The notes beneath the pieces were generated by a model. That model was not told where the DNA came from, did not search any database, and was given only the letters and a program-made list of their open reading frames with translations. Shown in pieces: positions 17,764 to 26,357 of a stretch of DNA of 54,458 bases. Origin of the DNA: a bacterium (GTDB lineage Bacteria; Sumerlaeota; Sumerlaeia; MVZB01); the NCBI GenBank assembly GCA_021372575.1, contig JAJFUE010000081.1, positions 1 to 54,458 on the forward strand, given 5' to 3'. Every line of letters begins with the position of its first letter. The first letter of the stretch is position 1. Made by a program: the position numbers and the translations under genes.

Positions 17764-18531
17764 CCCGAGCACGGAGCGCACGGCGTCGTAGCGGCGGCTC
17801 ACGCCGCCCCAGTCGATGACCTGCATGAAGTTTTTCAGGTATTCGGCGCGATCGTTCGAATATTTCTTGTAATAGGCATGCTCCCAGACATCGACCACCA
17901 TGAGCGGGATTTCGCTCCAGATCGTGTTGTATTGATGGTTGCGGGCCTGCAGGATCCCGAGCTTGCGCACGGGGTAGGACCAGACGAGGAGCGCCCACCC
18001 GCTTCCCTCGGTGGTAAGCGCCGCGGCGCGAAGCTGCGCCTCGAACGCGCCCCGCGAGCCGAAATCGACCTCGATGCGGTGGGCGAATTTGACCGACATC
18101 CCGCCGCGCGCGGCCTCGGGCGCCATCGTCGCCCAGTACAGGCAATGCAGGTGATGGCCGGCGCCGTTGAACGCCGCCTTCTGCTCGACGTGCTCGAGGT
18201 TCTCGAATTTGCCGGACTCGCGCATTTCGATGAGGACCTGGAGGTTGGCATTGAACCCATCGACGTAGGCCTTGTGGTGCTTGTCGTGGTGGAGCCGGAG
18301 CGTGACCTCGTCGATCTGCGGCTCGAGCGCGTTGTAGTCGTACGGGAGCGGCGGCAGGACGTTGATGCCGTCCTGGACCGCCCCGGGATAGATCTCGTCG
18401 CCGAGATTGGGGATTTTCTCGGCGGCAGGCTGCGGGGCAACAGCGGCGCCCGCGGCCAACGTCAGACCCGCAGCGAGAAATTGCCGCCGCGAAGAAACGG
18501 ATTCAGCGCGATCATTCGTCACCGTGTTCAT
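17761..18531 (-). CDS. Fe/Mn superoxide dismutase with twin-arginine leader
   Basis: 256 aa. Residues 14-20 SRRQFLA plus LTLAAGAAVAP form a Tat signal, so the folded, metal-loaded enzyme is probably exported. The metal ligands of Fe/Mn SODs align with His81 (LHHDKHH), His129 (HHLHCLYW), Asp214 and His218 (VVDVWEHAYY). It dismutates superoxide to peroxide and oxygen. Metal choice cannot be decided by eye. It is divergent from the HDOD gene. Its TAG stop is the first triplet of a palindromic repeat. Most SODs of this family are cytosolic, so the leader is notable. Confidence 0.93.
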   Translation of the reverse strand: MNTVTNDRAESVSSRRQFLAAGLTLAAGAAVAPQPAAEKIPNLGDEIYPGAVQDGINVLPPLPYDYNALEPQIDEVTLRLHHDKHHKAYVDGFNANLQVLIEMRESGKFENLEHVEQKAAFNGAGHHLHCLYWATMAPEAARGGMSVKFAHRIEVDFGSRGAFEAQLRAAALTTEGSGWALLVWSYPVRKLGILQARNHQYNTIWSEIPLMVVDVWEHAYYKKYSNDRAEYLKNFMQVIDWGGVSRRYDAVRSVLG

Positions 18532-18694
18532 GATGAAGGCTCCTTGGCGGGAATGAAGAATTCCATCCGGTTAAGAATCCATTGTAACCGAAGCGGATTC
18601 CGGGGAGGAATTTTTGCCGATTCGCTCAAGCCGGTCATCATTTCTGGCGATAAAACAGATGAGAAGCATCCGTGTGTCCTGGGGGAAACAAATC

Positions 18695-19534
18695 GTGTCG
18701 TTCAACATTGAAATCAGCGAAAAAGATCTGCCCGTGCTTTCGGCCGTGGCCAACAAGGCCCTGGCCCTGATGCAAAATGATAATGTGTCCAACAACCAGC
18801 TCGATAACCTGATCAAGCAGGACCCGGCGCTCACGCAGCGCGTCCTGCACGTGGCCAACACCCCGTTTTATTGCGGCGGCGTGGGATCGCGCACGATTTC
18901 GTCGGCGATCATGCGGCTCGGGCTTCGGCAACTGCGCAACGTGATCCTGATGGCCGCCAGCGGCGAGCTGTTCAACGCGAACGATCCGATCGCCCAGGGA
19001 ATGTGGGAACATTCGATCGCGTCGGCGATGGCGGGCCAGATCCTCGCCGATCAGTTGAGGGTTTCGGGGACCGACGAGGCGTTCGTCGCGGCGATGCTGC
19101 ACGACGTCGGCAAGGTGATCATCTACCGGCAGGCGCCGAATGAGTATCGCGAGCTGCACGAGCAGGCCTCGGCGGGAGGCGAACGTATTCAGGCGGCCGA
19201 AGACAAACTGTTTGTCTATTTTAATCACAGCACGGTCGGCGCGCTCACGATCCGCAAGTGGAAACTGTCCGACAGCGTCGCCGAGGCCGTCAGGTTTCAC
19301 CACGATCTTGAGACCGTCCTGCCGAAACTCGAAAACGAGAACCTGGCCTCGATCGTGAGCCTTGCGAATATTTTCGCAAACAACCTGGGCTACGGGCGGC
19401 CGATCTGCGAGTGGCCGGCGGTCGGCAAAATGGCATGTGCAATGCACCTGCGCTTGACGCCCGAGCGGATCCAGACGCTCGTCGCCAAGGTGCAAGGTGC
19501 CATCGAAACGCAACTGCCGAAGGCGGCGGTTTGA
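18695..19534 (+). CDS. HDOD-domain signalling protein
   Basis: 279 aa. The HDOD domain runs from ISEKDLPVLSAVANKAL, through LIKQDPALTQRVLHVANTPFY, to AAMLHDVGKVIIY, the degenerate HD motif. Such proteins act in signalling and regulation and usually lack phosphodiesterase activity; a partner cannot be named. I prefer GTG 18695 because GGGGGA sits 8 nt upstream and the domain starts soon after; ATG 18659 or 18614 would add a leader without a ribosome site. It is transcribed away from the SOD gene. Confidence 0.85.
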   Translation: MSFNIEISEKDLPVLSAVANKALALMQNDNVSNNQLDNLIKQDPALTQRVLHVANTPFYCGGVGSRTISSAIMRLGLRQLRNVILMAASGELFNANDPIAQGMWEHSIASAMAGQILADQLRVSGTDEAFVAAMLHDVGKVIIYRQAPNEYRELHEQASAGGERIQAAEDKLFVYFNHSTVGALTIRKWKLSDSVAEAVRFHHDLETVLPKLENENLASIVSLANIFANNLGYGRPICEWPAVGKMACAMHLRLTPERIQTLVAKVQGAIETQLPKAAV

Positions 19535-19864
19535 AAACGCGCGAACGGGTTTCAGAAAATTAATTTTCAACCAACCGTTCTGAAAACATCACCCTTCCGC
19601 ACCCACAATTCTTCATGACATCCATGTCTCGTTATCTCGCGGCATCGATTCGTTGACGCCGTCGATATAATGTCATATCAATATTCTACGCCAGCATGGG
19701 AGAGTTCCCGAATGGGGGACTTTCCGCCGATGATCACAACCTGATTTGGATGCAAGCATGAGAAAACGCAATTTCGCTACCGAAAATTCCTCTGGACAAG
19801 CGGAAGCCGTTTCTGTAAAGCTAACTCTAGTTTGTTCACTTTGAAAAGGCGTGGGTGACAATAC
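19535..19864. other. Spacer upstream of rex with two inverted repeats
   Basis: 330 bp without a gene. At 19543-19580 GAACGG and CCGTTC enclose the perfect palindrome GAAAATTAATTTTC, a possible terminator or attenuator after the HDOD gene. At 19700-19724 GAGAGTTCCC pairs with GGGGACTTTC (two wobbles). I do not see a convincing Rex operator (TTGTGAA-N6-TTCACAA type). Confidence 0.5.
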
Positions 19865-20578
19865 ATGATAGGACTTCTCGTCAATCAAACCGAAGTGCTC
19901 GAGTCGTCAAAGATCATCCGTGGGCATAAGTCCGTCGATGGCCGGGGACTCACCTACGAAGGCCGGCGGATTCCCAAGCCCGTGATCAAACGACTCTCGA
20001 TGTACGCCCGCGCCCTGCAGAAGTTCTCGTTCACGGGCGTGGAGAAGATCTCGAGCCGCGAGTTGGGCGACGCGCTCGGCCTGAACTCGGCGCAGGTGCG
20101 CAAGGACCTCGCCTACTTCGGCCAGTTCGGCGTGCCGGGCCTGGGCTATTACGTTGAGGAGCTGCGCGGCCGCATCAAGTCGATCCTGGGCACCGACCGG
20201 GTCGTGCGGCTTGCGGTTGTCGGCGTCGGCAACCTCGGGCAGGCGCTCATCAGCAACTCCACGCAGTATGCTCGCGAGGGGTTCTGCATCGTCGCGGCGT
20301 TCGATGCCGACAAACGCAAAATCGGCGGCGAGCGCAACGGCGTCCCGATCTACCACATCGGCGATCTCAACCATCGCATCAAGGACATGGCGATCGACAT
20401 CGTTGCCGTGGCCGTCCCGAGCGGCGCGGGCCAGGCGGTGGCCGACCGCGCGGTCGAGTCGGGCGTCACCGCAATCCTCAACTTTGTGCCCGAGCGGCTG
20501 ATCGTGCCGAGCCACGTGCACGTGCAATACGTGGACCTGGCCATCGAGATCGAAAGCCTGTCGTACTACCTGAAATAG
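19865..20578 (+). CDS. rex: Redox-sensing transcriptional repressor Rex
   Basis: 237 aa. The winged-helix N-terminal domain starts at IPKPVIKRLSMYARAL and includes SSRELGDALGLNSAQVRKDLAYFGQFG; the Rossmann domain has VVGVGNLGQAL (GxGxxG). Rex senses NADH/NAD+ and represses fermentative or respiratory genes when NADH is low. An extra ~35 residues precede the usual start (MIGLLVNQTEVLESSK...); a start nearer IPKP has no obvious initiation codon, so ATG 19865 is kept. It is monocistronic with a strong terminator. Its targets in this window are unknown. Confidence 0.94.
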   Translation: MIGLLVNQTEVLESSKIIRGHKSVDGRGLTYEGRRIPKPVIKRLSMYARALQKFSFTGVEKISSRELGDALGLNSAQVRKDLAYFGQFGVPGLGYYVEELRGRIKSILGTDRVVRLAVVGVGNLGQALISNSTQYAREGFCIVAAFDADKRKIGGERNGVPIYHIGDLNHRIKDMAIDIVAVAVPSGAGQAVADRAVESGVTAILNFVPERLIVPSHVHVQYVDLAIEIESLSYYLK

Positions 20579-20600
20579 AATAAGAAGAGATTCACAAAGA

Positions 20601-20630
20601 ACCCGGCCTTCGGCGAAGGCCGGGTGTTTT
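20601..20630 (+). terminator. Intrinsic terminator of rex
   Basis: ACCCGGCCTTC (20601-20611), loop GGC, GAAGGCCGGGT (20615-20625), then GTTTT. An 11-bp perfect stem 22 nt after the stop. Confidence 0.9.
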
Positions 20631-21101
20631 CATATATATGGGGGCGGTAGGAGATGCCGCGTTTGGCGACCGCGGCATTCCATGCAGTAGCCCGAGCGTC
20701 AGCGAGGGACAGCCAGACGCGCGGCGGATCGATTACGGTTACTCGGTAACGGCTGAGATTGAATGTAAAATGCGCATAAATTTTCAAGGTCATGAACACG
20801 GCAACAGATCGTCGGCTTCAGCCGACGCCTCTTTGCACCCGGCTTGAGCCGGGGTGATTGAGTCCTTATTTTGAACATGGAGCCGGCTTCAAGCCGGCTT
20901 GGATTGGATGAGCCGGGCGGCGCGATATGAAAAGCCGGCTTGAAGCCGGCTCCACGGAAATCATTCTGACGCCTACACCCCTGCTGAAGCAGGGTGCAAA
21001 GAGGAGTCGGCTAAAAGCCGACTGGATGCGTCGTTCGAGAACGCAACTTTTCTTTGGTCCTGTCGTGGCCAAGTTACGATTACGAGCACGAGCACGAAGA
21101 T
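20631..21101. repeat. Repeat-packed spacer between rex and the SGNH gene
   Basis: No gene is visible. It contains a GCCGCGTTTGGCGACCGCGGC palindrome (20656-20676), an AGCGTCAGCGAGGG hairpin (about 20693-20706), then palindromes at 20811-20826 (GTCGGCTTCAGCCGAC), about 20881-20900, about 20933-20951, about 20979-20994 (CCCTGCTGAAGCAGGG) and about 21006-21024 (AGTCGGCTAAAAGCCGACT), ending in the GATTAC/GAGCAC repeat copy at 21074-21101. Confidence 0.75.
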
Positions 21102-22379
21102 CTACTTGCCGGCCTGCTGCGCCGGGACGAGGTGATTGTCGCGCAGGACTTTTTCGACCATGAGCGCGACGGCGCCGTGGCCGCCCTCGTTGAAGTGGCA
21201 GAAATCCATGAAGACATCGGGGCGGTCGCCCATGCGCGCATCAACGAGCGGGATGTTGTTTTTCCCGGCCACCTCCCGCATAATCGCCTGGTATTCGTCG
21301 TCGCGATAGATCGTGTAGCCGCCCAGGAGCGAGTTGAACGGGTGCTCTTCGGTGCGCGCATTCTTGGCCTTCTGCGGATCGCCGGCCAGTTCATAGACGC
21401 GCGAAAGCTCAACGCGCGCCTGCGGCGAGAACGCGTTCTTGGCGTAAATCGCGTTCTTGAGTTCCTTGATCGCGTCTTGATACTTGCCGGCGGCCTTGAG
21501 GTCGAGCGCCTTGCGGATCGGCGCCATCCAGCCCGGATTGTCGCCGGTCATGATGAACACGACGGGAATCTTATGGTCGCGCCCGGTCGCGACGATTTTC
21601 TCGAGGTACTCGCGATAGCGGCCGGGCTCGACGCGCGCCTTGGTCGCGCCCAGATCGACGTTGGTCGCGCCCACGTAGTCGGCGTGCATGTCGAGCCGGC
21701 CCGGTTCGTCGCGCTCGGGCATGATGTGCGCGAGGCGCAGGCCGAAATACATGGCGCGCAGCAGATAAACGCGCCGCGTGACGTTGATGAGCGCCTGGTC
21801 GCGCGCCAGCTCGGCGAACCGGCGGGGGCTATCGACGTCCTCCGGCCGAACCATGTAACGGCGGTCGTTGAAATTGAAACTGGCCAGAATGAGCGAGGGC
21901 TTGAGCGGCATGCCGTCGGTGATGAGCCGGTAATAACCATTGCACGACGAGTAGCCCGGGACGGCGAGGTTGATGAAGTTGGCGCCCGGGATGCGCTTGT
22001 TGAGCAGCTCCATGTAAGTGTCTTTGGTCGCGACGCCGAAGCCGTACATGGTCGAGTCGCCGACGCCGATGACGCGCGGCTTGCCGGATTGATCCCAGAT
22101 TCTTTTAGTGTCCTCGACGAAAAAGCCCTTGGCGTCGAAATGGCGGCGGACGTGCGGCGGCATGTCGAACGCGTTGGGGCGCGGCTTCCAGCCGACCTCG
22201 GCCGAATAGACATACCAGTCGCGCTCATCGACGCGCGCGTCGTCCAGCACGGTCTTCACGATGCGGGCGGCGCCTTCGCAAATAAACAAAACGATGAACG
22301 CCGCGACAAGCCCCATCAGGAGCTTGCGGCGGGCGGAGAGTTTTCGGTGGCGGGGGGGGGCGGAAACGATCGTCGTCAA
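21102..22379 (-). CDS. Membrane-anchored SGNH/GDSL-like hydrolase
   Basis: 425 aa. One N-terminal membrane segment (residues about 20-37) should place the rest outside the cytoplasm. Block I is IGVGDSTMYGFG (candidate nucleophile Ser109), with FNFND later and a C-terminal DFCHFNEGGH near residue 400 holding the Asp-x-x-His pair. Between them a helical TPR-like stretch (KALDLKAAGKYQDAIKELK ... SRVYELAGDPQKA) is inserted. The family removes or transfers acyl groups on glycans or lipids; the substrate here is unknown. Its TAG stop abuts the GAGCAC repeat. It stands alone between repeat-filled spacers. Confidence 0.8.
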   Translation of the reverse strand: MTTIVSAPPRHRKLSARRKLLMGLVAAFIVLFICEGAARIVKTVLDDARVDERDWYVYSAEVGWKPRPNAFDMPPHVRRHFDAKGFFVEDTKRIWDQSGKPRVIGVGDSTMYGFGVATKDTYMELLNKRIPGANFINLAVPGYSSCNGYYRLITDGMPLKPSLILASFNFNDRRYMVRPEDVDSPRRFAELARDQALINVTRRVYLLRAMYFGLRLAHIMPERDEPGRLDMHADYVGATNVDLGATKARVEPGRYREYLEKIVATGRDHKIPVVFIMTGDNPGWMAPIRKALDLKAAGKYQDAIKELKNAIYAKNAFSPQARVELSRVYELAGDPQKAKNARTEEHPFNSLLGGYTIYRDDEYQAIMREVAGKNNIPLVDARMGDRPDVFMDFCHFNEGGHGAVALMVEKVLRDNHLVPAQQAGK

Positions 22380-22435
22380 CCTCGCGCGGGTCTCGGGCCG
22401 GCATGCGGCAGGTTTAATTTAGCCGGAACGCGGGC

Positions 22436-22544
22436 GGAGATGAAAGATGAAAGATTGGGCCTCTGGGTCCTATGGGTCCTATGGGACCTATGGGACCCAT
22501 GGGACTTATGGGATCCAGAGGACACATAGGACCCACAAGACCCA
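22436..22544. repeat. GATGAAA repeat followed by GGTCCTATG repeat tract
   Basis: A short GATGAAAGATGAAAGAT tract (22436-22456) runs into about nine imperfect units GGGTCCTAT / GGGACCTAT / GGGACCCAT / GGGACTTAT (22457-22544). The tract ends exactly at the TGA of sucD. It is the reverse-complement relative of the tract at 122-200. Confidence 0.75.
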
Positions 22545-23426
22545 TCATGACTGCGCTTGAATGCCGGCTTGGGCGAGGAGTTCGCAGACCTGGTCGGGGC
22601 GGTCGCAGACCGGCATGCCGGCGGCCTGCATGGCGGCGATTTTTTCGGCGGCGGTGCCCTTGCCGCCGGCGATGATGGCGCCGGCGTGGCCCATGCGCTT
22701 GCCGGGAGGCGCGGTGCGGCCGGCGACGAAACCGATGACCGGCTTCTTCATGTTGTCCTTGATCCAGAGCGCGGCGCGCTCCTCGCCGGTGCCGCCGATC
22801 TCGCCGATCATCACGACGGCCTCGGTCGCGGCGTCGGCATTAAACATTTCGAGCAGGTCGATGAACGAGGATCCGATGATCGGGTCGCCGCCGATGCCGA
22901 CGCACGTCGTTTGGCCGTAACGGCCGAGGGTCAGCTCGTTGACGAATTCGTACGTGAGCGTGCCGGAGCGCGAGATCACGCCGATCTTGCCGGGGCGGTG
23001 GATGTGGCCTGGCATGATGCCGATCTTGCACTGGCCGGGGGTGATGATGCCCGGGCAGTTGGGGCCGATGAGGCGCGCGCCGCAACGCTTCGCCTCCCAA
23101 TACACGTCCATCATCTGAAGCGTGGGGATGCCCTCGGTGATGGCGATGACCAGCGGCAGGCCGGCCTCGATCGCCTCGAGCGCGGCGTCGGCCGCGAACC
23201 GCGCGGGGACGAAGATGACCGAGGCGTTGGCTCCGGTTTCGGCGACGGCCTCGCGCATGGTGTTGAAGATGGGGCGGTCGAGCGCGGTCTGGCCGCCGCG
23301 CCCCGGCGTCACGCCCGCGACGACGTTCGTGCCGTAATCGATCATCTGGGCCGCGTGGAAGCGCCCCTCGGTCCCCGTCATGCCTTGAACGATCACTTTG
23401 GTATTTGCGTCAATCAGAATACTCAT
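22545..23426 (-). CDS. sucD: Succinyl-CoA synthetase, alpha subunit
   Basis: 293 aa, normal length. It has [18 protein letters not shown] for CoA binding, [10 protein letters not shown], and GHAGAII with the phospho-accepting histidine near residue 250. With SucC it makes ATP or GTP from succinyl-CoA, or the reverse. AAGGA lies 6 nt before ATG 23426. It follows sucC by 30 nt. No other citric-acid-cycle gene is adjacent. Confidence 0.95.
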   Translation of the reverse strand: MSILIDANTKVIVQGMTGTEGRFHAAQMIDYGTNVVAGVTPGRGGQTALDRPIFNTMREAVAETGANASVIFVPARFAADAALEAIEAGLPLVIAITEGIPTLQMMDVYWEAKRCGARLIGPNCPGIITPGQCKIGIMPGHIHRPGKIGVISRSGTLTYEFVNELTLGRYGQTTCVGIGGDPIIGSSFIDLLEMFNADAATEAVVMIGEIGGTGEERAALWIKDNMKKPVIGFVAGRTAPPGKRMGHAGAIIAGGKGTAAEKIAAMQAAGMPVCDRPDQVCELLAQAGIQAQS

Positions 23427-23456
23427 GAGTGTTCCTTTTTATGGGTCCTATTTCGA

Positions 23457-24599
23457 TTACTCCCCGCGCTTGCTTAATTCCACGGCTTTCTGCGCGGCTT
23501 CGGACATGGTCGGCATCATGATGAGGTCGGTGCCGGCGAGGATCTCGCGGGCCTTGTCCTCGTTGGTGCCGACGAGCCGCATGACGATCGGCAGGTCGAT
23601 GCCGCTGCGTTCGCGCGCGCGCAGGACGCCCTCGGCGACGCGGTCGCAGCGCACGATGCCGCCGAAGATGTTGAACAGGATCGTGTTCACGGCGCGGTCG
23701 GCGGTGACGATGCGCAGCGCCGCGGCGATGCGGTCGGGATCGGCGCCGCCGCCGACGTCGAGGAAGTTGGCGGGATCGCCGCCGTAATGCTTGACGAGGT
23801 CCATCGTGGACATGGCAAGGCCGGCGCCGTTCACGAGGCAGCCGATGCGGCCGTCGAGCTTGATGTAGCTCAGATCGTGGTGGCGCGCCTCGGACTCGAG
23901 CGGGTCCTCCTCGTTTTCGTCGCGCAGCGCGGCGATGGCCGGGTGCAGCGCGAGCGCGTTGTCGTCGAAGTCGATCTTGGCGTCCGCGCACAGGACCTCG
24001 TCGCGCGTCGTCAGGACGAGCGGGTTGATTTCGACGAGCGAGGCGTCATGGTCCATGATCACGCGCTCGAGCGCCTTGAAAATGCGGCTCGTGACCTCGT
24101 GCGTCTCGGGCGGCAGGTCGAGGAAGTAGATCGCCTGCCGGATCTGGAACGCGCGCAGGCCGAGTCCGGGCTGCACGCGCAATTTGAGAATGCGCTCGGG
24201 GGTGGCGGCGGCGACCTCCTCGATGTTGATGCCGCCGGCCGGCGAGACCATGATGACGAGGCATTTGCCGGCGCGGTCGATCACGGCGCCCGCGTAAAGT
24301 TCGCGCGCGATTTCAATGCCCTGCTCGACGAGCACGCGCTTGACGGTGATGCCCTTGATGTTCATGCCGAGGATGGTCTGCGCGTGGCGGCGGACCTCGT
24401 CGATGTTGCGCGCCAGCTTCACGCCGCCGGCCTTGCCGCGCCCGCCGACCTGCACCTGCGCCTTGACGACGACCGGCCAGACGCCGAGGTTCGTCGCGGC
24501 CTCGACGGCGGCATCGACGGTCTCGACGACGCTGCCGCGCGGCAGCGGCAATCCATAGTCGCTGAAAATCTGCTTGGCCTGATATTCATGAATCTTCAT
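23457..24599 (-). CDS. sucC: Succinyl-CoA synthetase, beta subunit
   Basis: 380 aa. The start MKIHEYQAKQIFSDYGLPLP, KAQVQVGGRGKAGGVKL and the C-terminal FNIFGGIVRCD are diagnostic of the ATP-grasp beta subunit that binds nucleotide and activates the phosphohistidine loop of SucD. It is the first gene of a sucCD operon. The ribosome site is weak (AGG). Nucleotide specificity (ADP or GDP) is not decided here. Confidence 0.95.
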   Translation of the reverse strand: MKIHEYQAKQIFSDYGLPLPRGSVVETVDAAVEAATNLGVWPVVVKAQVQVGGRGKAGGVKLARNIDEVRRHAQTILGMNIKGITVKRVLVEQGIEIARELYAGAVIDRAGKCLVIMVSPAGGINIEEVAAATPERILKLRVQPGLGLRAFQIRQAIYFLDLPPETHEVTSRIFKALERVIMDHDASLVEINPLVLTTRDEVLCADAKIDFDDNALALHPAIAALRDENEEDPLESEARHHDLSYIKLDGRIGCLVNGAGLAMSTMDLVKHYGGDPANFLDVGGGADPDRIAAALRIVTADRAVNTILFNIFGGIVRCDRVAEGVLRARERSGIDLPIVMRLVGTNEDKAREILAGTDLIMMPTMSEAAQKAVELSKRGE

Positions 24600-24723
24600 G
24601 TTTTACGCCTGCTTGAGTGAATACGTTACAGATCCTAATGATTCATGTTAAAAGCATTGGCGTGAATGTCAATGTTTAGGATGGGCGCTGAAAAACGATT
24701 TATATTCGCATTCTCGGTTCAAT

Positions 24724-24806
24724 CGTCCCTCCGGGACTTGCGCGTTGACTGGGCTTTTTACCCGCCACTGTCGTGGCGGGCTGAAAGCGACCGTCCCTTC
24801 GGGACT
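24724..24806. repeat. 83-bp three-hairpin element, copy A (intergenic)
   Basis: Hairpin 1 CGTCCCTCCGGGACT, a 20-nt spacer, central hairpin ACCCGCCACTGTCGTGGCGGGCT, then GAAAGCGAC, and hairpin 3 CGTCCCTTCGGGACT. Copies B (38341-38423) and C (48538-48620) have exactly the same length. Copies A and C also share the six bases TTCAAT immediately before hairpin 1. Confidence 0.9.
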
Positions 24807-24837
24807 CTTTCAACGCCCTGTTGAGATGGGCGGGGAG

Positions 24838-24882
24838 GACATGGGGCCGATGGGGCTTATATGACTTATGGGACCATAAGAC
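24838..24882. repeat. ATGGGGC/ATGGGACC simple-repeat tract
   Basis: Units ATGGGGCCG, ATGGGGCTTAT, ATGACTT, ATGGGACCATAAG. It is a degenerate member of the TCCCATA family seen at 122-200 and 22457-22544. Confidence 0.55.
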
Positions 24883-24966
24883 GTGGATTCGTGTTCCGTT
24901 TGGCTAGGTGGCGCTATTACATGAACGGCACGATTGCGGGTACAAAAACGAAACCGGAGGTGGGCG

Positions 24967-26061
24967 ATGGAGCGAAGGGATTTTCTCAAGGCGAATCTGG
25001 CCGCACTGGGCGGCGCGATGCTCACGGGGTGCATGACGGCAAAGCCGGTTGTCGCGCCGCCGAAACCGACGCTGAGCAACGTTCCGCCGGGCGTGAAGCT
25101 TGGCATGCGGCTCCGCAAGGGTGTGCAGGACGCCGACCTCAAGTTCATGCACCAGCTTGGGATGCGCTGGTGCCGGCTGGACATCTGGCCGCCCGACGGC
25201 AGCTACGACGCGATGGCGCGCATTCAGGAGCGCTTCGAGAAAAACGGCATCAAGATTTTCACGGTCGCATACGGCGGGATGAATCACCCGTCGATGCTGC
25301 TCGGCGGGCCGGAGCGCGACCCGAAACTCGAGGAACTCGGTGGATTTCTGCGCGATCTCGCGAAGCTGAAAATCCCGGTCACCGACATTTCGTTCTGCGA
25401 GCTCGGCAAGGGCTACAACACCTATACGACAAGCTCCGCCGACATGGACGGGATCGAGACGCGAATCTTTGACATCGCCGAAAACGCAAAGCTGGACAAG
25501 CCGGTGCTGGACCGGCGCATTTCGGCCGACGAGGTCCGCGCGGCGTTCAAATATTGCATGGACCGGCTGCTGCCGGTGGCCGAATCGTGCGGCGTGAAGA
25601 TCGCGGTGCATCCAGACGATCCTCCCATCGACGAGCAGAACGGCATCGCGCGCGTGTTCCATTCGTATGAGCATTACCAGAAGATCTTCGACATGTGCCC
25701 GAGCCCGAACCTGGGCGTGAACTTCTGCGTCGGCACGTGGAGCGAGGCCGGCCCGTATGCGGGCAAGAACGTGTGCGAGGCGCTGCGGGCGTTCGCGAAG
25801 GAAGGGCGTTTGATCGACGGGCATTTCCGCAACGTGCGCGGGACGCTGCCGCGGTTCCAGGAAACATTCATCGACAACGGTGACACCGACATGCAGGAAG
25901 TCATGAACACGCTCGTGGAGGTGGGGTTCAACGGCCAGGTCGTGCCGGACCACGTGCCGGCGTTCAAAATAACCGGAGGCTACAACGCCGGCGTGGCGTT
26001 CAGCTTCGGCTGCATGCGGACGATGCTGCGCAACGCTACAGATAGAAAGAAATCATCATGA
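24967..26061 (+). CDS. Tat-exported lipoprotein with xylose isomerase-like/mannonate dehydratase-like TIM barrel
   Basis: 364 aa. Residues 3-8 RRDFLK give a twin-arginine leader and LTGC (Cys22) a lipobox, so it is probably a Tat-exported lipoprotein. The rest is a TIM barrel containing KIAVHPDDPP and GVNFCVGTWSE, motifs of the UxuA mannonate dehydratase and related sugar-isomerase fold, with HFRNVRGTLPRFQE near the end. A periplasmic sugar-acid dehydratase or isomerase is possible, but true UxuA enzymes are cytosolic, so catalysis is unproven. GGAGG lies 6 nt before ATG 24967. The next small gene starts in its stop codon (ATGA overlap). Confidence 0.85.
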   Translation: MERRDFLKANLAALGGAMLTGCMTAKPVVAPPKPTLSNVPPGVKLGMRLRKGVQDADLKFMHQLGMRWCRLDIWPPDGSYDAMARIQERFEKNGIKIFTVAYGGMNHPSMLLGGPERDPKLEELGGFLRDLAKLKIPVTDISFCELGKGYNTYTTSSADMDGIETRIFDIAENAKLDKPVLDRRISADEVRAAFKYCMDRLLPVAESCGVKIAVHPDDPPIDEQNGIARVFHSYEHYQKIFDMCPSPNLGVNFCVGTWSEAGPYAGKNVCEALRAFAKEGRLIDGHFRNVRGTLPRFQETFIDNGDTDMQEVMNTLVEVGFNGQVVPDHVPAFKITGGYNAGVAFSFGCMRTMLRNATDRKKSS

Positions 26062-26258
26062 AAAAGAAAACCGCCACGACGAAATATGATGTCGCGGAGC
26101 ACTTGCGGACGCCGGAGGAAATGGCTGCCTACCTGGAACTATGCCTCGAGGAGGCCGGCGACGATGCTGCGTTCATTGCGAAGACACTCGGCGATATCGC
26201 GCGCGCCAAAGGCATGTCTCAGTTCGCACGGAACACCGGTTTCGCCCCTCAGGATTGA
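26058..26258 (+). pseudogene. Truncated HigA-type addiction-module antidote
   Basis: 66 aa ending ARNTGFAPQD. The sequence YDVAEHLRTPEEMAAYLELCLEEA and LGDIARAKGMSQFARNTG matches the beginning of small helix-turn-helix antidote proteins, which usually run about 95 aa and continue with a LYKALS-like recognition helix. Here that helix is missing. A neighbouring frame continues VSPLRIDALQEG, faintly like the lost segment, suggesting a frameshift near 26245. No RelE/HigB-like toxin gene flanks it. It overlaps the preceding stop by 4 nt. Confidence 0.65.
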
Positions 26259-26357
26259 TGCCCTTCAAGAGGGCCGCCTCTTTCGCTAAAAAACATGTTG
26301 ATCTTTTTTTCATACCGAATAAGATAACGGCAACACGGGCGAAGGAAATACAAAATC

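Larger units (their letters stand above)
24600..24966. other. Spacer between sucC and the Tat lipoprotein gene
   Basis: 367 bp divergent spacer without a gene. It contains the 83-bp three-hairpin element (24724-24806) and a GGACCATAAG/ATGGGGC simple-repeat tract (24838-24882). GGAGG at 24956-24960 serves the next gene. Confidence 0.6.

Noticed and set aside
19780-19864. Rex operator upstream of rex
   Set aside because: TTTGTTCACTTTGAAAA has only a partial resemblance to TTGTGAA-N6-TTCACAA; too weak to call.
20811-21024. Possible CRISPR or integron sites
   Set aside because: Palindromes differ in sequence and spacing, and share only the CTTCAAG/CTAAAG-type loops; no integrase or cas gene.
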